Shown here: in pieces, positions 63,572 through 64,000 of the stretch
Position numbering within the stretch: position 1 is the stretch's first letter
Layout: each line of letters opens with the position of its first letter
From: Paenibacillus polysaccharolyticus
Lineage (GTDB): Bacteria; Bacillota; Bacilli; Paenibacillales; Paenibacillaceae
Direction: 5' to 3'
Length of the DNA: 64,000 nucleotides
NCBI RefSeq assembly: GCF_900102085.1
Contig: NZ_FMVM01000020.1
Span: 62,001-126,000 of the forward strand
Notes under the pieces: generated by a model
What the model saw: only the letters and a program-made list of their open reading frames with translations
Told to the model about the DNA's origin: nothing
Databases searched by the model: none
Made by a program: the position numbers and the translations under genes

Positions 63572-63916
63572 CTTCTTCCCCCATTTTTACTTTAATACAT
63601 TCAAACACATCAAACATGAAAAATTAATTTTCATAAAATAGGTGATTTAAATCTATCATATTGAAGAGTAACTGGTCAATTATGTCTTATAAGCTATTAT
63701 ATTATACTTTTTCTATAACTATATAGATAACTAACACTGAAAATTAGTGTATGGTGTGATAAAAATAAAATTAGACAGAATTCATATAAATTGCGTGTAT
63801 ACGAATTATTAATTAGGTCTAAAAACCTATTCATTTATATGTAACTAAAGGTGTATATTTTATCAAAATGAAATTAATTCCATTAACTTAAATAAAATAT
63901 ATAGAGGTGTATAATA
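63572..63916. other. AT-rich intergenic region
   Basis: It is very AT-rich and carries the divergent promoters for trpS and for the frame at 63917. An inverted repeat (CATGAAAA...TTTTCATA) lies near 63615-63637. No tRNA, T-box or integrase gene is seen. Confidence 0.4.
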
Positions 63917-64000
63917 TTGATTAATAGTAATAATAAGGCAGAAAATTTGAAGTATTTTACAAAAAGAAAAAAAATCACGGCCTCCTATTATTATCTACTT
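63917..64000 (+). CDS. Possible start of a further gene (runs off the window)
   Basis: A TTG at 63917 has GAGGTG 7 bases upstream and opens a frame of 28 codons to the window edge (INSNNKAENLKYFTKRKKI...). It is too short to name. Confidence 0.4.
   Translation, partial: MINSNNKAENLKYFTKRKKITASYYYLL

Noticed and set aside
63572..63700. A T-box leader for trpS
   Set aside because: No AGGGTGGNACCGCG-type sequence or specifier hairpin is seen upstream.
1..64000. tRNA or rRNA genes
   Set aside because: No cloverleaf or rRNA-like segment was found; the only tRNA-like piece is the ssrA 3' end at 62477.

Overview
The window looks like a Paenibacillus-type chromosome (Bacillota, moderate GC). The reasons are strong AGGAGG-type ribosome sites with several TTG and GTG starts, LplB/LplC-type sugar permeases with LipO-like lipoproteins, YesM/YesN two-component pairs, many membrane or cupin AraC regulators, and a PspA-YdjGHI operon. 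This is inferred from gene content only.

Region 1 (1-23.6 kb, nearly all minus strand) is a carbohydrate-utilisation region. It holds a truncated GH3 glucosidase, a membrane AraC regulator, a lipoprotein/two-permease sugar importer, and a long gene train: BNR sialidase-like protein, CutC, GH29 fucosidase, GH35 galactosidase, sugar isomerase, Gfo/Idh dehydrogenase and a second GH29. A domain-swapped GH3 enzyme, LtrA and an MhqO-like dioxygenase follow. The enzyme set suggests breakdown of fucosylated, galactose-containing glycans.

Region 2 (23.8-38.6 kb): a DUF896 protein; pspA-ydjG-ydjH-ydjI (envelope stress) behind an ECF-type promoter; a PrpR-like regulator next to kdgT, a DUF1537 kinase and pdxA2 (four-carbon sugar acid use); mazEF; ridA divergent from hxlR; and tetR with an ABC export pair behind palindromic operators.

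Region 3 (38.6-52.1 kb): a secreted FN3 protein, an AraC regulator divergent from a GH38 alpha-mannosidase with a small TA-flanked element between them, an aldo/keto reductase, an AraC regulator joined in frame to a siderophore-binding lipoprotein, an MscS channel, and an AT-rich helicase-nuclease gene that may be a defence gene.

Region 4 (52.2-62.4 kb): a polysaccharide deacetylase and a second sugar importer with its own YesN/YesM pair and a perfect cre site at the binding-protein start codon, then small membrane/lipoprotein genes, one of them decayed.

Region 5 (62.4-64 kb): a 3' fragment of ssrA (tmRNA) with its terminator, joined to AT-rich DNA carrying an extra trpS. This looks like one edge of a genomic island.

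A dispersed palindromic repeat (terminal CCATATAARTTGAAC, inner TTTACAC/GTGTAAA) occurs in full, truncated, internally deleted and tandem forms at about six places. Two conserved proteins (CutC and a YesM kinase) carry low-complexity hydrophilic insertions.
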